Shown here piece after piece: positions 11,406 to 22,875 of a DNA stretch of 64,000 nt. The stretch comes from Oidiodendron maius Zn (Eukaryota; Ascomycota; Leotiomycetes; Myxotrichaceae). The position numbers and the translations under genes were made by a program. Where the stretch lies: assembly GCA_000827325.1 (NCBI GenBank), contig KN832879.1:1116001-1180000 (forward strand), read 5' to 3'. Within the stretch, counting starts at the first letter, position 1. Each line of letters begins with the position of its first letter. Under the pieces are notes generated by a model. That model was not told where the DNA came from. It saw nothing but the letters and a program-made list of their open reading frames with translations, and did not search any database.

Positions 11406-12219
11406 AGTCGAAAGGTAACGGGTTAAGGCTGATGATTTTGCGGCTGGTGGTAGTGGTGGTCTTGGGGGAAAGTAGGTAGTAGACAGAGAGGCCGAGTATA
11501 AGCAATCTGACAATGATATTAATGGGGTCTCTGACCTTTAAGTATTGTATTGAGGAGTTCGGTTGTAAACTATTTGTGGATGATGGCCAAGGGAGAGACA
11601 TGGGGCGCTCAGATCCGTTCCGGGTTAGCTTTGCGCCTCAGATACTCCTCTAGGCTAGGCATGGTTAGCGTAGCGACTGTCAGGCGTCACTTCCAGTAGA
11701 CTTGTTTTCGCCTAAAGAGCCTACCTGTCTCTTTACATCCTTCGAAGCGCTTAACTCAGACGAGTATAAAATGAAGGATTTTTGTCCTGTGCATCCAACC
11801 AGAGCCTACAGAATCCCTCGACATATACTCTTACAAGTTAAGCAGCTTTAAGGCTAAAAGTGGGGAGGTGACATTTATTCAGGGGGGGGGGGGCCGGATA
11901 GTACGTGAATTTTTAATTCACCTGGGGATTTGCTGACCACCACGCCTACCATCTAGTGAGTGTAATAAATTCTGCCTAAGGATTTATATAGTATTATAGT
12001 TCTACATATCCTGTGATTGAAATACTCTAGCAAAGTTGACCAAAAACTTTTATTTATATGACTGATTGTTATGATATTAGAATACGTATAGAAAACAATT
12101 ATAAAATGTATATTAAAGGTTTTGTAAACATTTTAAAACCAATTTCATTTCCAAAGTGCGATATGCAACAAAACATGCTTTACTTACTCTCCTAATAGGA
12201 CTAGCCTTGCACTAAGTAA
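11406..12219. other. AT-rich gap with a G12 homopolymer
   Basis: The first part is the promoter side of the amidohydrolase. A run of 12 G lies at 11882-11893 and a small hairpin (GTGAATT/AATTCAC) just after. From about 11950 the sequence is strongly AT-rich. No gene is seen. Confidence 0.5.
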
Positions 12220-12534
12220 ATGTTTAGTAAATGTTTCTGCCACTCTCGTTTACAGAACATTTCAACATCTCTATTAGCAGGTAAAGGTTTACAAAGCGTT
12301 TCTTCGGTGGACTTCCTCCTGAAACACGGTAATTCCCATGGCACTTTCAGAATGGCTTACGGAGTGCCATTCGTCGTATTCGGAACTTTGTGGGTTTCGA
12401 AGAAAAAAAATTGCCGACGAACTTATGAGATCTCCGAATTGATCAAGTTCACCTATATGCTCACTGAAAGGACAGTTGTCTGGCTCGACTGGTCCAACAA
12501 TAATTTACGAGTCATAGTTAGCGATCGTTATTGA
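12220..12534 (+). mobile_element. Ty1/copia-type retrotransposon fossil (pol fragment)
   Basis: About 100 codons resemble the region between integrase and reverse transcriptase of fungal copia elements (VFG...WV..KKK..RRTYEISE, then a 'TYM.TE' and 'NNNLRVI' pattern). It is an isolated, broken fragment with no recognisable LTRs beside it. It sits in AT-rich DNA and is probably old. The family call rests on a loose motif match. Confidence 0.35.
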
Positions 12535-12599
12535 TCAGCGCCGAATTTACTAACATAACCCGTTCCTCTGCTACGGTTCTCTGTCTCAGACGATGCAAA

Positions 12600-13055
12600 A
12601 CTCCTGTTCCTCCCACCTGTTAGACTTTCCGACGATTTCCCCTTCATGATGCCGTCACAGTACGCTATATGCGATTCTTGAACTCCCACCCGCTGCAAGA
12701 TCTGTCTTCCTCAAAACAAAGGCACGCTCGCCCCGAGCATCACGACAACAAGATCGCCTGACTGGATGGACTTCGGTGCAAGGCCAACAAATCCATTTTC
12801 AGTCATAAATAAACTTCTCCCGATATTGTGCGTCAGGAGCCATTTATAATTTAATACACTCATCCCCGGCAGGTTCGATAACTGGCGGAGAGCTTCTGCA
12901 GATTGTCTGGTAAGACCACTGCTGATGGCTCCCTGCGTTGGTAGTCCCTGTGAGCCGCCAAGCAAGAGGTCCTTTCTGGCCAGTCTCACGCTCCACCTGG
13001 CAAGGTCGTCGTGCGATGCCTGTAGCTCTCCATAGTCGATAGGTTCGGGCCGCAT
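12600..13055 (-). pseudogene. C-terminal fragment of a HET-domain (heterokaryon incompatibility) gene
   Basis: The translated minus strand has the usual tail of HET proteins: GRSLFMTENGFVGLAPKSIQ, then SGDLVVVMLGASVP, followed by 'FVLRKT' and an 'AYCDGIMKG' block. These correspond to the common 'GYIGLGP...GD.V.VL.G...P.VLR...YVHGIM.GE' ending. The N-terminal HET domain is absent here, so this is a broken relic. The tail resembles those of the HET genes at 38.9-40.8 and 43-45.4 kb in layout, but it is not a close copy. Confidence 0.6.
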
Positions 13056-13958
13056 GAATATTCCGCCTATCGAAAGGCGGTAAATTTTTAAGGGTTAACA
13101 AGCGTCTTGTTCAAAAGGCACCTCCGTCTTTGTCCGGATAAATTCGGCATGTAGGTTTTCTTACGTTTAGTGTTTTCAAAAGTTTAGAGTTCATATATTT
13201 TCCGGATAGAATCCTCGTATTATTGGTCTAAAACTCGAAGACATATCGACACTCCTGATAGAGCAGGGGGGAACAGCTGAAGCAGCTTTCTGCGCCATCG
13301 ACGGGACAATCGACAGTATGACCAAGACTGCGGTATTTTCTTACTGCAAATTGAATCCTAGTTCAGTAGCCACAGATCACGAGTTATACAAAAAAGTGAG
13401 AGATGTCAATGTGTATGCAGAGTTTGAGATACCTAGTACTTATCGTTTTTCTCGGTACCGTACTGTGGGTTTCTCACTGTGCAGGGATAGGTGTTACGAG
13501 TCAGACCAACTGGCCAAAGTGTGGTGCTCGTGCGTCTATTGGGTTGACCATCTATACGACTGCCTCTATTGTTAGATACCGAGCTTAGAAATAGAAACCA
13601 TCTCATTGGTTTGCCATAATCTGTTTCGAGGTTAATTTTCTACTGTAAACTGTTCGTTCACAACAGCACGTGATGCTAAGAGCTCGTGACCTTTGACAGG
13701 GGTATAGAAATGCGCCCTGGAGGCCACCCATTTTTTGCACACCAATCATTAGAAAGTTGGGAGGCCAGCCAACTTTATTCAGCCTCATGCAACCCTTGAT
13801 TAAAATGCTCCTTCTTTCCTCCTTTCTTCAATTCTTCTCTGTAACCGTAAAACGCATCTACTTGAATCTCCGCCAGATCAATTGAAGTCCTGAAAGGTTT
13901 ACCTCTCAACCCCGCAGGCCACATCGTGTGCCAGCGTGGATAAGCTTGCACCCTCGAC
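13056..13958. other. Intergenic region, includes a diverged dispersed repeat
   Basis: The segment about 13132-13190 is roughly three-quarters identical to about 30603-30660 (shared ATAAAT.CGG and AGGTTT.CTTACG core). No gene is supported. The 3' part should hold the promoter and perhaps the first exon of the C2H2 regulator. Confidence 0.4.
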
Positions 13959-15775
13959 TTGTCGTTGGCTACTCACCCGAACTTCCGCCAGCGCGAAGAA
14001 AACATCTCCATAGACTTTGAGGACCATAGTGCAGAGAACTGCCTACAGCTAGATCTACCTTTACATCTCTGCTCAGCGGACGTAGAAGGTACACCAAACG
14101 GTGACTCTCATCTCATATGTCCAGGCCTATTCGACACATATCCAGATCTGAACTTTGATCTTGGCCCATTCGAGTACGATTGTAGCATTATTTCGGAAAC
14201 CAATACCAATCTTGGTGTCGTTTCCAACCTCCCTTCCTTGGCAACCCCCTCGCCCTCTCCTTCACAATTTGACTATCAGTTCATCAATTTAAATGATCCA
14301 TTATTCACCATACATTCTCCTCAAAACGAGCAACAGTCATCAGGCCCTGTGCTCTACCCTCCAAGTCTAGCTCAACCACTCCAAAGCGCTGGACTTTCGC
14401 CTGGAACTTCTGGACCGGGCAGTTCCGTATCATCCAATTCTGTGGAGGCCGATAATTACTCCTGCAATCTTCATCAACCTGCGTTTTTTTTCACAGGAAC
14501 TCGGTATAGAGAACCCATACACAGCGGCGTAGATTCAAGTGGCATATCAACCTTTGGTAACTATTCAAAACTTTTACCTGCTCCAGCTAGACTACAACCT
14601 CACAACGGAAACGAAGACTATCCGAGTCGCCCCAAAATTCCCAGTTCTTCTCCAGACACTCTTCGTCCGGGTAACAAACGTCAAGTTCCACTAAAGCTAT
14701 CCGTCCGAAGGTGCCGTCGACGGGAGCAGCACATCACTTGTCCTTCCTGCTCCAAAGCCTTCTCACGTCCCTGTGACCTGAAGTAAGCAGTTCGAAAATG
14801 AGCCATCGGTTATCTAACAATCACTAATGTCCAACAGAAAGCATGCCCGAACACACAGCCGCGCCTTCAGATGCGACATAGCTGGCTGCACCAATATGCA
14901 AGGATTTGCTCTGCACAAGGATCTCAGACGTCACATTGACACCCTTCACCTCAAGAGCACGTTTACCTGCCATTTCCCATCGTGTGGGAATATATTTTCC
15001 AGATCTGATAACTGCCTCCGGCACTTCAATGAGCAGCACACCAATCCAGAAGAACAGGTAACTTGTGTACAAGTACCGCCTGCCATAGCCGAAGTGACCC
15101 TGTAAGCTTTCTTCTCAATGAGTATAAGAGCTGTTGCTAACAAATTTCAGTGTCCCCTAGAGCATCATCATGATCTTGAAGCTCCAGAGAATACCCCCTT
15201 ATCAGCCTTCACCACACTCCGTATCCGACACCACCTTCCCTGCCATGGAAGTTATACAATATTCAAATTTATCATCGTACAACAGAGAATTGTCGTCGAT
15301 AATGTTGGAATGTTCTGTGAATCCCAATCTTGGGGACTTAGAGATGATTTGGAATTCTTCGGCGTCCCATCTATCACATTATACTACACAGCCACGCGCA
15401 ATGCAGCCCCTAACACACCAATTGAATCTTTCTACTCAAGATCTGAAAATGATTCCCCAAAGTTTCAAGCAATTCTGCTCTAATGGAACGTACTTCAACG
15501 ATCTCGGGCAAGAATGGACTCCTGATTATTCAGTAATGATTGATAGATTATCTAATGGACGGAACGAAGAATGGGGCAGTCTCCAACTCCCATTTTCCCG
15601 CGCCAGGATTGGCAAGTTGCCTGATCGAGATTATGTTTGGGCTGTGACTCAGACCATGGTTTGGCGAGATCACTTTGATCAAGGTCTGCTTGTTGTTGGT
15701 CGTCCTTTTTCCTTTGCCTCTCTCCTATCGTCAGTAACTAGGAAAACCTTATGGCACAGGACACAACAGGACTGA
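13959..15775 (+). CDS. C2H2 zinc-finger transcription factor (start unresolved)
   Basis: Exons are ?-14782, 14838-15057 and 15161-15775. The first part is a Ser/Pro/Asn-rich region typical of activation domains. The finger block begins CPSCSKAFSRPCDLKKH, formed across the first intron. It continues with a finger containing CTNMQGFALHKDLRRH and a third with CHFPSCGNIFSRSDNCLRH. The tail is Ser/Gln-rich with no known domain. In the upstream frame a TAA at 13941 precedes the first possible codons and there is no ATG, so the start must lie in a 5' exon I could not place. 13959 is only where the open frame becomes visible. The last exon is chosen because acceptor 15160 continues in phase for 205 codons. 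Splicing at 15150 instead would end the protein almost at once. Confidence 0.7.
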
Positions 15776-16391
15776 ATCGCCAGGTTTGACGGAGAGATGG
15801 ATTTCATTTTACAAGTGCGAAGTTGTGGCGACTTGTCCACTGCTCGTAGGTGGTGCCTGATGACTGTTTTGTTTTTGATCTTCCTCTATTATATTTGCAC
15901 TAGCAGTTTCTATTTTAAAATACAGTCTTTACCGATAAAGATATTTCTAGAGTGCAGCAAATGAGATAGGGTAACTTCGGTTTAAATTGATAAGTAAATA
16001 GGTGACTTCCCTCCCTACGCAGCGAGAAACCAGCTTTACTAAGATAAATAATATATACTTTGACTATATATATATATATTAAGCTCCATGCACACATTGA
16101 TGTCTCCTATAACTTGTATAAGCTTCGTTCCATAGCTACCCCCAAATACTCTAAACCCCTCCCACTAGAAAATTATATTCGCACCGTCGTCTTGGCGCCT
16201 AATTTGTAGAGAGGCTCTGTTTATAACATAATAGACTTCCTTCACTATAGCTACACTACTAGGCTCTTATTACTCCTAATACTTATAAAAGGTCTTATTC
16301 GAGCTTTGAGGCTTACTACTATCCTAGGAAATCGTTATCAGCCTTATGCTGCTATGGCGCGCAATTTCATGCGAGGTCGTACCCGGGCTGG
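15776..16391. other. AT-rich gap
   Basis: Contains a TA-rich microsatellite near 16064-16080 and a segment (16200-16370) rich in CTA/TAG that looks like mutated coding or repeat DNA. Nothing is identifiable. Confidence 0.4.
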
Positions 16392-16393
16392 TA

Positions 16394-16842
16394 AGAGTTT
16401 GCGCCATTACTCATAAATCACTTAGCGAAAACCACCAAAACTTGGCATGTTAGTACTCTTATAATTAAATAACTGCACTTTATTTTAAAACTCTAAATAA
16501 GTGAAATTCTTTATTTTTATTTAGAAAATATTTTAAAAACTATAAAGTTCTAAGGTAATACGTTTTAAGAAAACAAGAAATTTATAAATTTTGGAGTAAA
16601 AACTAAAGAAAACTGAGCGAAAAAGTATTAGGTCTAGCTATACTCCTTATTATTCTATAACTATTAAATAAATCACCTTAAAACTACAATATAGTATATT
16701 TTATATAATTATTAAAAATTCTAGTGAACCAAATTTAAAATTATATCTTCTTGTTGTTCTATAAACATACATTAAAATCCTTGATTTTTGGATATTTTGC
16801 GGGGTTTTCGCTAAGTGATTCGTGAGTAATGGCGCAAACTCT
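16394..16842. mobile_element. MITE (non-autonomous Tc1/mariner-pogo-type DNA transposon)
   Basis: Near-perfect 40-bp terminal inverted repeats (16394-16433 and 16803-16842; ends AGAGTTTGCGCCATTACTCA) differ at only about two positions, both transitions. They are flanked on both sides by the dinucleotide TA (16392-16393, 16843-16844), the target-site duplication of Tc1/mariner/pogo elements. The 370-bp interior is very AT-rich and non-coding, so an active transposase must have been supplied elsewhere. The AT-rich interior and transition-type TIR differences fit repeat-induced point mutation. Confidence 0.85.
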
Positions 16843-16844
16843 TA

Positions 16845-17175
16845 CCTCGAATCATAGCAAACTAAAGATTTTGGCTTTTGTGAAACAACCCCCTATGTTG
16901 CTGCAACAACTTCGCATTGTTTTATTCGCCATGCTGGGGCCTCAGGCATGCGACAGGCACAACTGGCAACGCATTCGCTCATACTTCGTAGCTGTATGCT
17001 AAATTGAGAAATCGGAATTAAGAAACAGTGCAGATCACTTGTGACTCGCTAGCTTGAGTCCCCTGGCACTACGACAGGGACCCACGACCATCCAGTCGTA
17101 CCCTTATCAATTTAGCTCACCCTCTACTTCGCGATTGCTGTTTATTTTGTCTTGCATTAATACTACATTAATTAT
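16845..17175. other. Spacer between MITE and GPI-protein gene
   Basis: I see nothing supported. The final bases would be the 3' UTR of the minus-strand gene ending at 17176. Confidence 0.4.
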
Positions 17176-18955
17176 TTAAATCCCGAGTAGAAGACAGGCC
17201 GCCACTATAACTGCACCTATCCAGGCCGGTAAGTTCCCGCCCATATTCCCCGCCGACCCCTGCAGTGGAGTAGGAAGAGATGTATTTCCCCCTCCCGGGA
17301 CGCTGAATGTTAATGTCCCGATATTAACAGTACTTGAGCCAACAATAATTGCTGATGGGCCCAGCGAAATAACAGCTCCGGAGACTGTGACGGGAGATCC
17401 TCCCTCCGTCACTGTCTGCCCATCAAATACTGCCGTCGCCCCTCCAGCTTCAACTGTAATGCTTTGGCCCTGACTGCCCACCACTACCGCAACGGCAGAC
17501 CCTCCTCCTCCCGCAGCTTGAGTTGGTCCAGAGATTGCCGTGGCGCCAGAATTAATGGGGCCAACGCTCTGAGAAGGGTTTGAGACGGGGCTGCTGGCTC
17601 CTCCAGCTGGAGACGATCCAGGTACTGAGATAAGCTGGCTAGGATTTCCAGGAACAGATGAAGTGACTGGATCTCTTACTATGGCGGAGGAGGAGGGAAG
17701 AGGAGGAGTAAGAGTATTAGAAGACTGTGTAGGAATGGTCGTCGGTGTAGAGAGAGATGATGATGCTTGTGGGGATGCAGAAGTATCGGCGGGCGAGGAC
17801 GATGCTGGCGAGGACGATGCTGGTGAGGACGATGCTGGTGAGGACGATGCTGGTGAGGATGATGTTGGGGAGCTTGTTGATGTTGTGGGATCTGAAGACG
17901 GACTAGAGGGTGAAGTCGTAGTGGAGCTTGCCGGGTTGGTAAGCTGCTGCACAGGGCTCAGCGCTGAAGGTGGATCATAAACAGCCGCATCAAATGTGCA
18001 AGAGGCCCATAGAGGATTGATCGCGGTGCGGATTTCCGTCGGGAACAAGATCACTGGATTGAGAGTATATCCAAAATCGGGTTGGGAGCCTGGGAATGAC
18101 TGAGAGAATCCGAGGGTTGTGCAACCCGGCTGGTTGGACACAATACTCCATGGGACTGGGGAGTTGAAGTCGGCATAGTTTATCGTCTGGAATCCGAGAC
18201 CACACTCCTCGCTGATGAGCTCGTTTTGCCCAAATGCTAGTGTGGTGATGTTCACAACGTCGCCAATAGTCGTGCATGGGCTGCTATCGAGAGGGCAGGC
18301 GACAGCTGAGAGACTTGTGAAGACCACGTAGTTTGACGGAGAGATGCTAGCACCTTATTAGTTTGCAATGTTGGCTGGATCTACGGTTTTCTACTCACAG
18401 TGTCATCCCATCCACCACTGCCGTAACAACGGGTGGTGGAGTGATGGTAGGAGTAGGCGCCGTTGTCCCATTTGACCTCGGCGTAGGCCAATATTCCAAA
18501 AGGACTTGGGGAGCTTCTATGACACATCCCGTGAACTGATGTTAATTAGTATCGATATTTCTACCGTAGATGCTGTACATACGCATTGAGGCGGCGGAGT
18601 GTACGGAGTGGGGACTTCTGTGGTCTTGACTGTGAAAGTTGTGGTTTCCGTTATCTCTCCTTGCGTGGTCGTCCCAACGATATTTGGAAAAGAGAATGTG
18701 ACCGTTGAAGTGACTGAAGTTGGGGTGCCTGATTCGGTTAAAAATTCATCATAGAGACTGAAGCACCAATCCACTAAATCTGTAGGGTTGCCAGTAAAGG
18801 TTGGTGGGTTGGAGGATGAAGCCGAAGAGGCGGGTGCAGTTATTGGGCCTGAGAATTAACCTTTAACTCGAATAAAGAGCTTGAAGGGGAGACTCACTCT
18901 GCGCATTTGCCACTGCGGCATAAGACAGTAACAGAAAAGCGATCGACTTTTGCAT
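17176..18955 (-). CDS. Secreted Ser/Thr-rich GPI-anchored surface protein
   Basis: Four exons (18955-18898, 18848-18583, 18535-18399, 18346-17176) join in frame to 543 aa. The N-terminal MQKSIAFLLLSYAAVANAQ is a clear signal peptide. A Cys-containing extracellular region follows (DWCFSLYDEF, PPPQCFTGCV, CPLDSSPCTT, SEECGLGFQ). Then comes a long Ser/Thr/Pro/Gly region with five tandem SSSPA-like units. The C-terminus ends in a hydrophobic tail (LPAWIGAVIVAACLLLGI) preceded by Gly/Asn/Ser residues, as expected of a GPI-anchor signal. Such proteins sit in the cell wall or plasma membrane. No enzymatic domain is recognised. It diverges from the aspartic-protease-like gene across about 970 bp. Confidence 0.8.
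17795..17869. repeat. Coding minisatellite, five 15-bp units
   Basis: The unit gaggacgatgctggt occurs about five times in a row (last copy imperfect) and encodes the Ser/Pro/Ala repeat of the GPI-anchored protein. Such arrays often vary in copy number between strains. Confidence 0.9.
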
Positions 18956-19927
18956 GATGAAAGAAGAAAAGAATGGCCTTTGTAACGATTCACTTTGCGC
19001 GCTAGAAAACCTGGACATGAAGATAAGGGGAGGAACGCCCTTATGAACGAGAACGTGACCGTCGCAATCATTCCCCTTCCGAATGAGCGTCAGCAAACAC
19101 ATGGCTGATTAAGATATCAAGCCTATTTTGTCCCTGGGAGTTATGAGCCAATGGCATGGGATGATATGGCGACTTAGACCCTGCAGGTGTCGGTTGCAGG
19201 CCCGTCCCTGGGCCGCGGTCGAAATTCCCTCGGTACACATTCTTAAAAGGGATGGATGGGACCTGGCGCCATCCGACGCCGGTGCGCCCTTATTTCTAAA
19301 TTTTTCACACTGTCCCGCTTCTGTGTGGCTACCTGAATATGGCGTGTATGACAGGAGCCACTTGTTGGCACACTAGTTAGTTAGTACAGTAGAGCTTATG
19401 GTATGTGTCAGCTTATCTCACCAGACTACCCGCATTCCAAACAAGCAGGTAGGCTTAGCCGTCCGTTGCATGAATCGATGCATTGCAGCATCATTGTAGT
19501 AGTGGACTTACAGGGTGTTTTATTCTTTCTGGCTGCGGTAGGAGAAGCACAGCACGGGTCACGCGAGGTTTTGAGCGGAGTAATCAAAGAATTTTAAAAT
19601 TCTGGCGCGAATGCAGCCAAGGCGCGGTAATCATGATTACATCGTACAGCACATCAGCACTAACCCAGGAGCAGGGGGCCGGCCACGGCTGGGAATAGTA
19701 TTCGTGCACAGGCTAATAACTGAGTTTCCCACTGCTGTACCTAGTAAGAGCGGGAAAGCCTGGAAAGCTCGTGACAAGAATGGGCTGAAATGTCCTTCCG
19801 GCCGAGGACAAACGCTGCTCTGACAACTTCCCAGATGTTAGGACATCTCTCGTCCCTCGTATGTTTTGGATCTGGACTGGATTGCGAGCAAGGTCGAAAC
19901 TGAGTCCCGAGTAGGGCAATGAGGGGC
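18956..19927. promoter_or_regulatory. Shared divergent promoter region
   Basis: This is the ~970-bp interval between the divergent starts at 18955 (-) and 19928 (+). No gene is supported. Short frames here lack domains. No specific operator could be assigned. Confidence 0.4.
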
Positions 19928-21784
19928 ATGTTTCGGTACTGGATATATCTCCTGGTCCAGCTGTTTCTTTCAAATCCAAACCCCGCCAGGGCAGCGGCAT
20001 CAATTCCCCCCGTTGTATTTCCTCCAAGCGAAAACTGGTAAGTATAAATTCAGAGAAGGGGCCTTTTGCCAAACAACACAAGCAGGAGAATGCGGCGGTT
20101 TACTGACCTGCAAGATAGGGATGGAGACGATGGCCAGTGGTCTTCATTTTCATTACGGCTTGGCACCCCGGAACAGGTCGTACGAGTTCTTCCTTCGACG
20201 TCTGGATATAATATAATTGCAGCTCTCCCTGGCGTTTGTAACACGACTAGCAATCCTTCGGCTTGTATCAGCAGCCGGGCAGGAGTATTTGACCCATCGA
20301 AGTCGACAACCTGGCAAGAAGAGGGATATTTTGGTCTTGGAATACAGACAAATCTTGGGTATGGTAGCGACAATGGAGATTTTGGACTTGATGAGGTGGG
20401 CTTGGGAATTGTCGCCAATCCCAACCTCACCTTTTCCAGTCAGGTTATTGGGGGAATTGTCACCGATGATTTTTACATCGGATATTTTGGGCTGGGCACT
20501 CAGCCAACAAATTTTACCAATTTCACGGATCCACATCCAAGTTTCTTCACGGCATTGAAAGAAAACGACCAGTCTCCAAGTTTTACATGGTCATATACTG
20601 CTGGTGCAAAATATCGTACGTCTACGAGTTTGCGCTTCCAAAATACAAACCAAGTATTAATTTTTATAGAACTCACAGGAGTATTGGGAAGTCTCATCTT
20701 CGGAGGTTATGACAGTTCGCGGTTTACCCCAAACAACGTTACGATACCTATGTCCCCTGACGTCTCACGAGACTTGGTTGTTGGAGTGCAGTCTATTACG
20801 ACGACAGATTCATCCGGTGCACAAACATCACTTCTTCCGTCGGGAGGCATCTTTGCTTTCGTTGACTCGACTCTCCCCTACATCTGGCTGCCAGTAGACG
20901 CGTGCCAGGCTTTTGAGAAAGCCTTCGGGTTGACGTGGAACCAAACAAACGAGATGTATCTCGTTAATAGTACCCTTCATTCTGCATTGCTTGCTAGAAA
21001 TGCAAACGTAACGTTTACAATAGGAGTTGGCAAGAGTGGTGGAGAGACAGTTGACATCATTCTGCCATACGCCAGTTTTGACCTAACGGCGACTCCTCCG
21101 CTAGTGAAGAACACGACCAGTTACTTTCCACTCAAGAGAGCGGCAAATGACACTCAATATACTATTGGAAGAGCATTTTTGCAAGAAGCGTAAGCATTGA
21201 ACCCAATTGCCACCGTTGCTTACTAAATTATCTGCAGCTATTTAATTGCTGACTATGAGCGAATGAACTTTTCTATATCGCAGTCCATATTTCAAAGCGG
21301 GGCAGAGTCAAATATTGTCACCATCGAACCTATCTCATCAGCAACCTCGGATCAACCGCCAAACTCAAATCAAACGCCAACTTCAAAGTCTCACTCTTCA
21401 ATAAGCGGGGGTGCGATTGGCGGAATAGTTGTTGCTGCTGTCATCGTGGTCATAGTAATTTGCCTGCTAATCTGGCTCCGTGCAAAGCACAAGTTCCCAT
21501 TCAGGAAGACGACTGTATCTGAACTGACCGCTGAGAATGTAGCCGGCCTTGGTCAGACGGCCATGGGTCCTGAGCTGCCAGGATCAGAAGCAAAGCCGCC
21601 AGCAGAGGCACAAGACACCGCCTTGACAGAAATGGAAGGGTATTATGCTCCAAAGGGAGGACCGCACGAAATGCATGATCCAACACCAGCAGCACTAGAA
21701 TTACCAACCCAGGAGTCTGACGTCCACGAGATGTTTGATGAGAGCGTGTATAGAGAAGAGCATCATGATACCACATCCAGCTAG
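19928..21784 (+). CDS. Membrane-anchored aspartic-protease-like protein (A1 fold, first catalytic Asp missing)
   Basis: Exons 19928-20037, 20119-20615, 20670-21189 and 21238-21784 join to 557 aa. The N-terminus (MFRYWIYLLVQLFL) is a signal peptide. The A1 fold is recognisable from SSFSLRLGTPEQVVRV onward, but the usual DTG of the first lobe reads STSG. The second lobe keeps an Asp in AFVDSTLPYIWLP. LIFGGYD and YTIGRAFLQ are typical A1 landmarks. After a Ser/Thr-rich stalk comes a transmembrane segment (IVVAAVIVVIVICLLIWL, about residue 425) and a ~100-residue acidic cytosolic tail. It probably has no proteolytic activity and may act as a surface sensor or binding protein. The intron 20616-20669 is 54 nt with no stop, so its retention would keep the frame. 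Confidence 0.8.
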
Positions 21785-22212
21785 AAGTACTGTACAGATG
21801 ACCACACAGCTGAGCTATTGTATAATATTTAGATTTAAGCAAACTGTTTTTTTATACCCACCCTGTGTTCGGGAGCACCTTGGACGAGAATCGAGATACA
21901 AATGTCAACTCAGAATTGATTAATTTCGGAAAAGGGGTGATTCCCTTGCTAAATACAAGGTATTCTAGGAAATATACAAAATGGGGGTTTGAGGTTAATA
22001 GCTGAACCTGTCACCTTGAAGATATTACTCTCTTTCCTTAGGCACCAATAGTCCCACGCAGCGAATAAGAAATGGAGGGGCGCTATCGATACTTATTGTA
22101 AACTACCAAAGATTGTGGAGAACGTGCGAAAAAAAAATATGAGGCCTATTCCACTCTTCTCCATCATCCCGACAATCACTTCTACAGATATCACGGGGTA
22201 CATCCACTAGCG
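21785..22212. other. Spacer
   Basis: 3' flank of the protease-like gene. No gene seen. Confidence 0.4.
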
Positions 22213-22674
22213 ATGTATTCAAAGGCAATGCTGACGAATTTTGAATGGAAACCGGACGAGAGTAATTGGAAGCTCAAAAATCCCCAGGAGGCGAATAGTG
22301 ACGACTCTGGGAATCCGATGTCTGAGACTGAAGACGTGCGCGATATGAGCGACGTCCCTTCTATTGTACATACAGTGCCTGTAATTCTGGGTCCGCGGAT
22401 GTTTTTGGGCAAGCACGAAACTATGGGTTTAGTTCCCGGTGAGACAGAGATAGGGGATATTATTTGCCAGTTTTGGCAAACCGACGTTACAGCCGTCTTG
22501 CGGAAAGAAGAAAAAACGAACATCTATCGCATCGTTGGAAGGGCACATCTGTCTACGGGGTATTTGACGGATGATCTGGCTCCTAAATTCCTCCCATGGA
22601 AGAAACCAATCAAAGGAGCTAGGACAATGGATATCCAACTAGACATTCCAACGCTGGCGTTTCTGACATGCTGA
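22213..22674 (+). pseudogene. C-terminal fragment of a HET-domain gene
   Basis: 153 codons match the HET-protein tail pattern: MGLVPGETEIGDIICQFW, then a 'TAVLRKEE' stretch, YRIVGRAHLSTG and a final 'KPIKGA...MDIQLDIPTL'. The HET domain itself is not present upstream, so this is a fragment. It has an ATG at 22213 and could in principle be transcribed as a short protein, but no function can be proposed. Confidence 0.5.
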
Positions 22675-22875
22675 TAATGCAAGTTGGTGGCAGCATATAC
22701 CCGTCAGAGGAATTGCGTCCATGCTAGCTTTTCATTTCTCTTCGAGAGGAGCTTCCATGATGTTTATTACATTTTATAGCTTGAAGGAAACTGTTCCTAT
22801 GGTGCTAAGATAATAAGTGCGCTTATAAAGTATGGAAAATTGCCTCCTTTCGTAGTAGGGTGACAACAGACTTGC
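22675..22875. other. Spacer between two gene fragments
   Basis: No feature supported. Confidence 0.4.

Noticed and set aside
11882-11893. G12 homopolymer as a regulatory tract
   Set aside because: An isolated homopolymer in a gene-free stretch; no evidence beyond its length, and prone to consensus error.
15102-15160. Early stop for the C2H2 regulator after an intron ending at 15150
   Set aside because: Using the acceptor at 15160 from the donor at 15058 keeps a long in-phase last exon, which is the simpler model.
17795-17869. Short direct repeats resembling a CRISPR array
   Set aside because: The units are contiguous without spacers, encode protein in frame, and the genome is eukaryotic.
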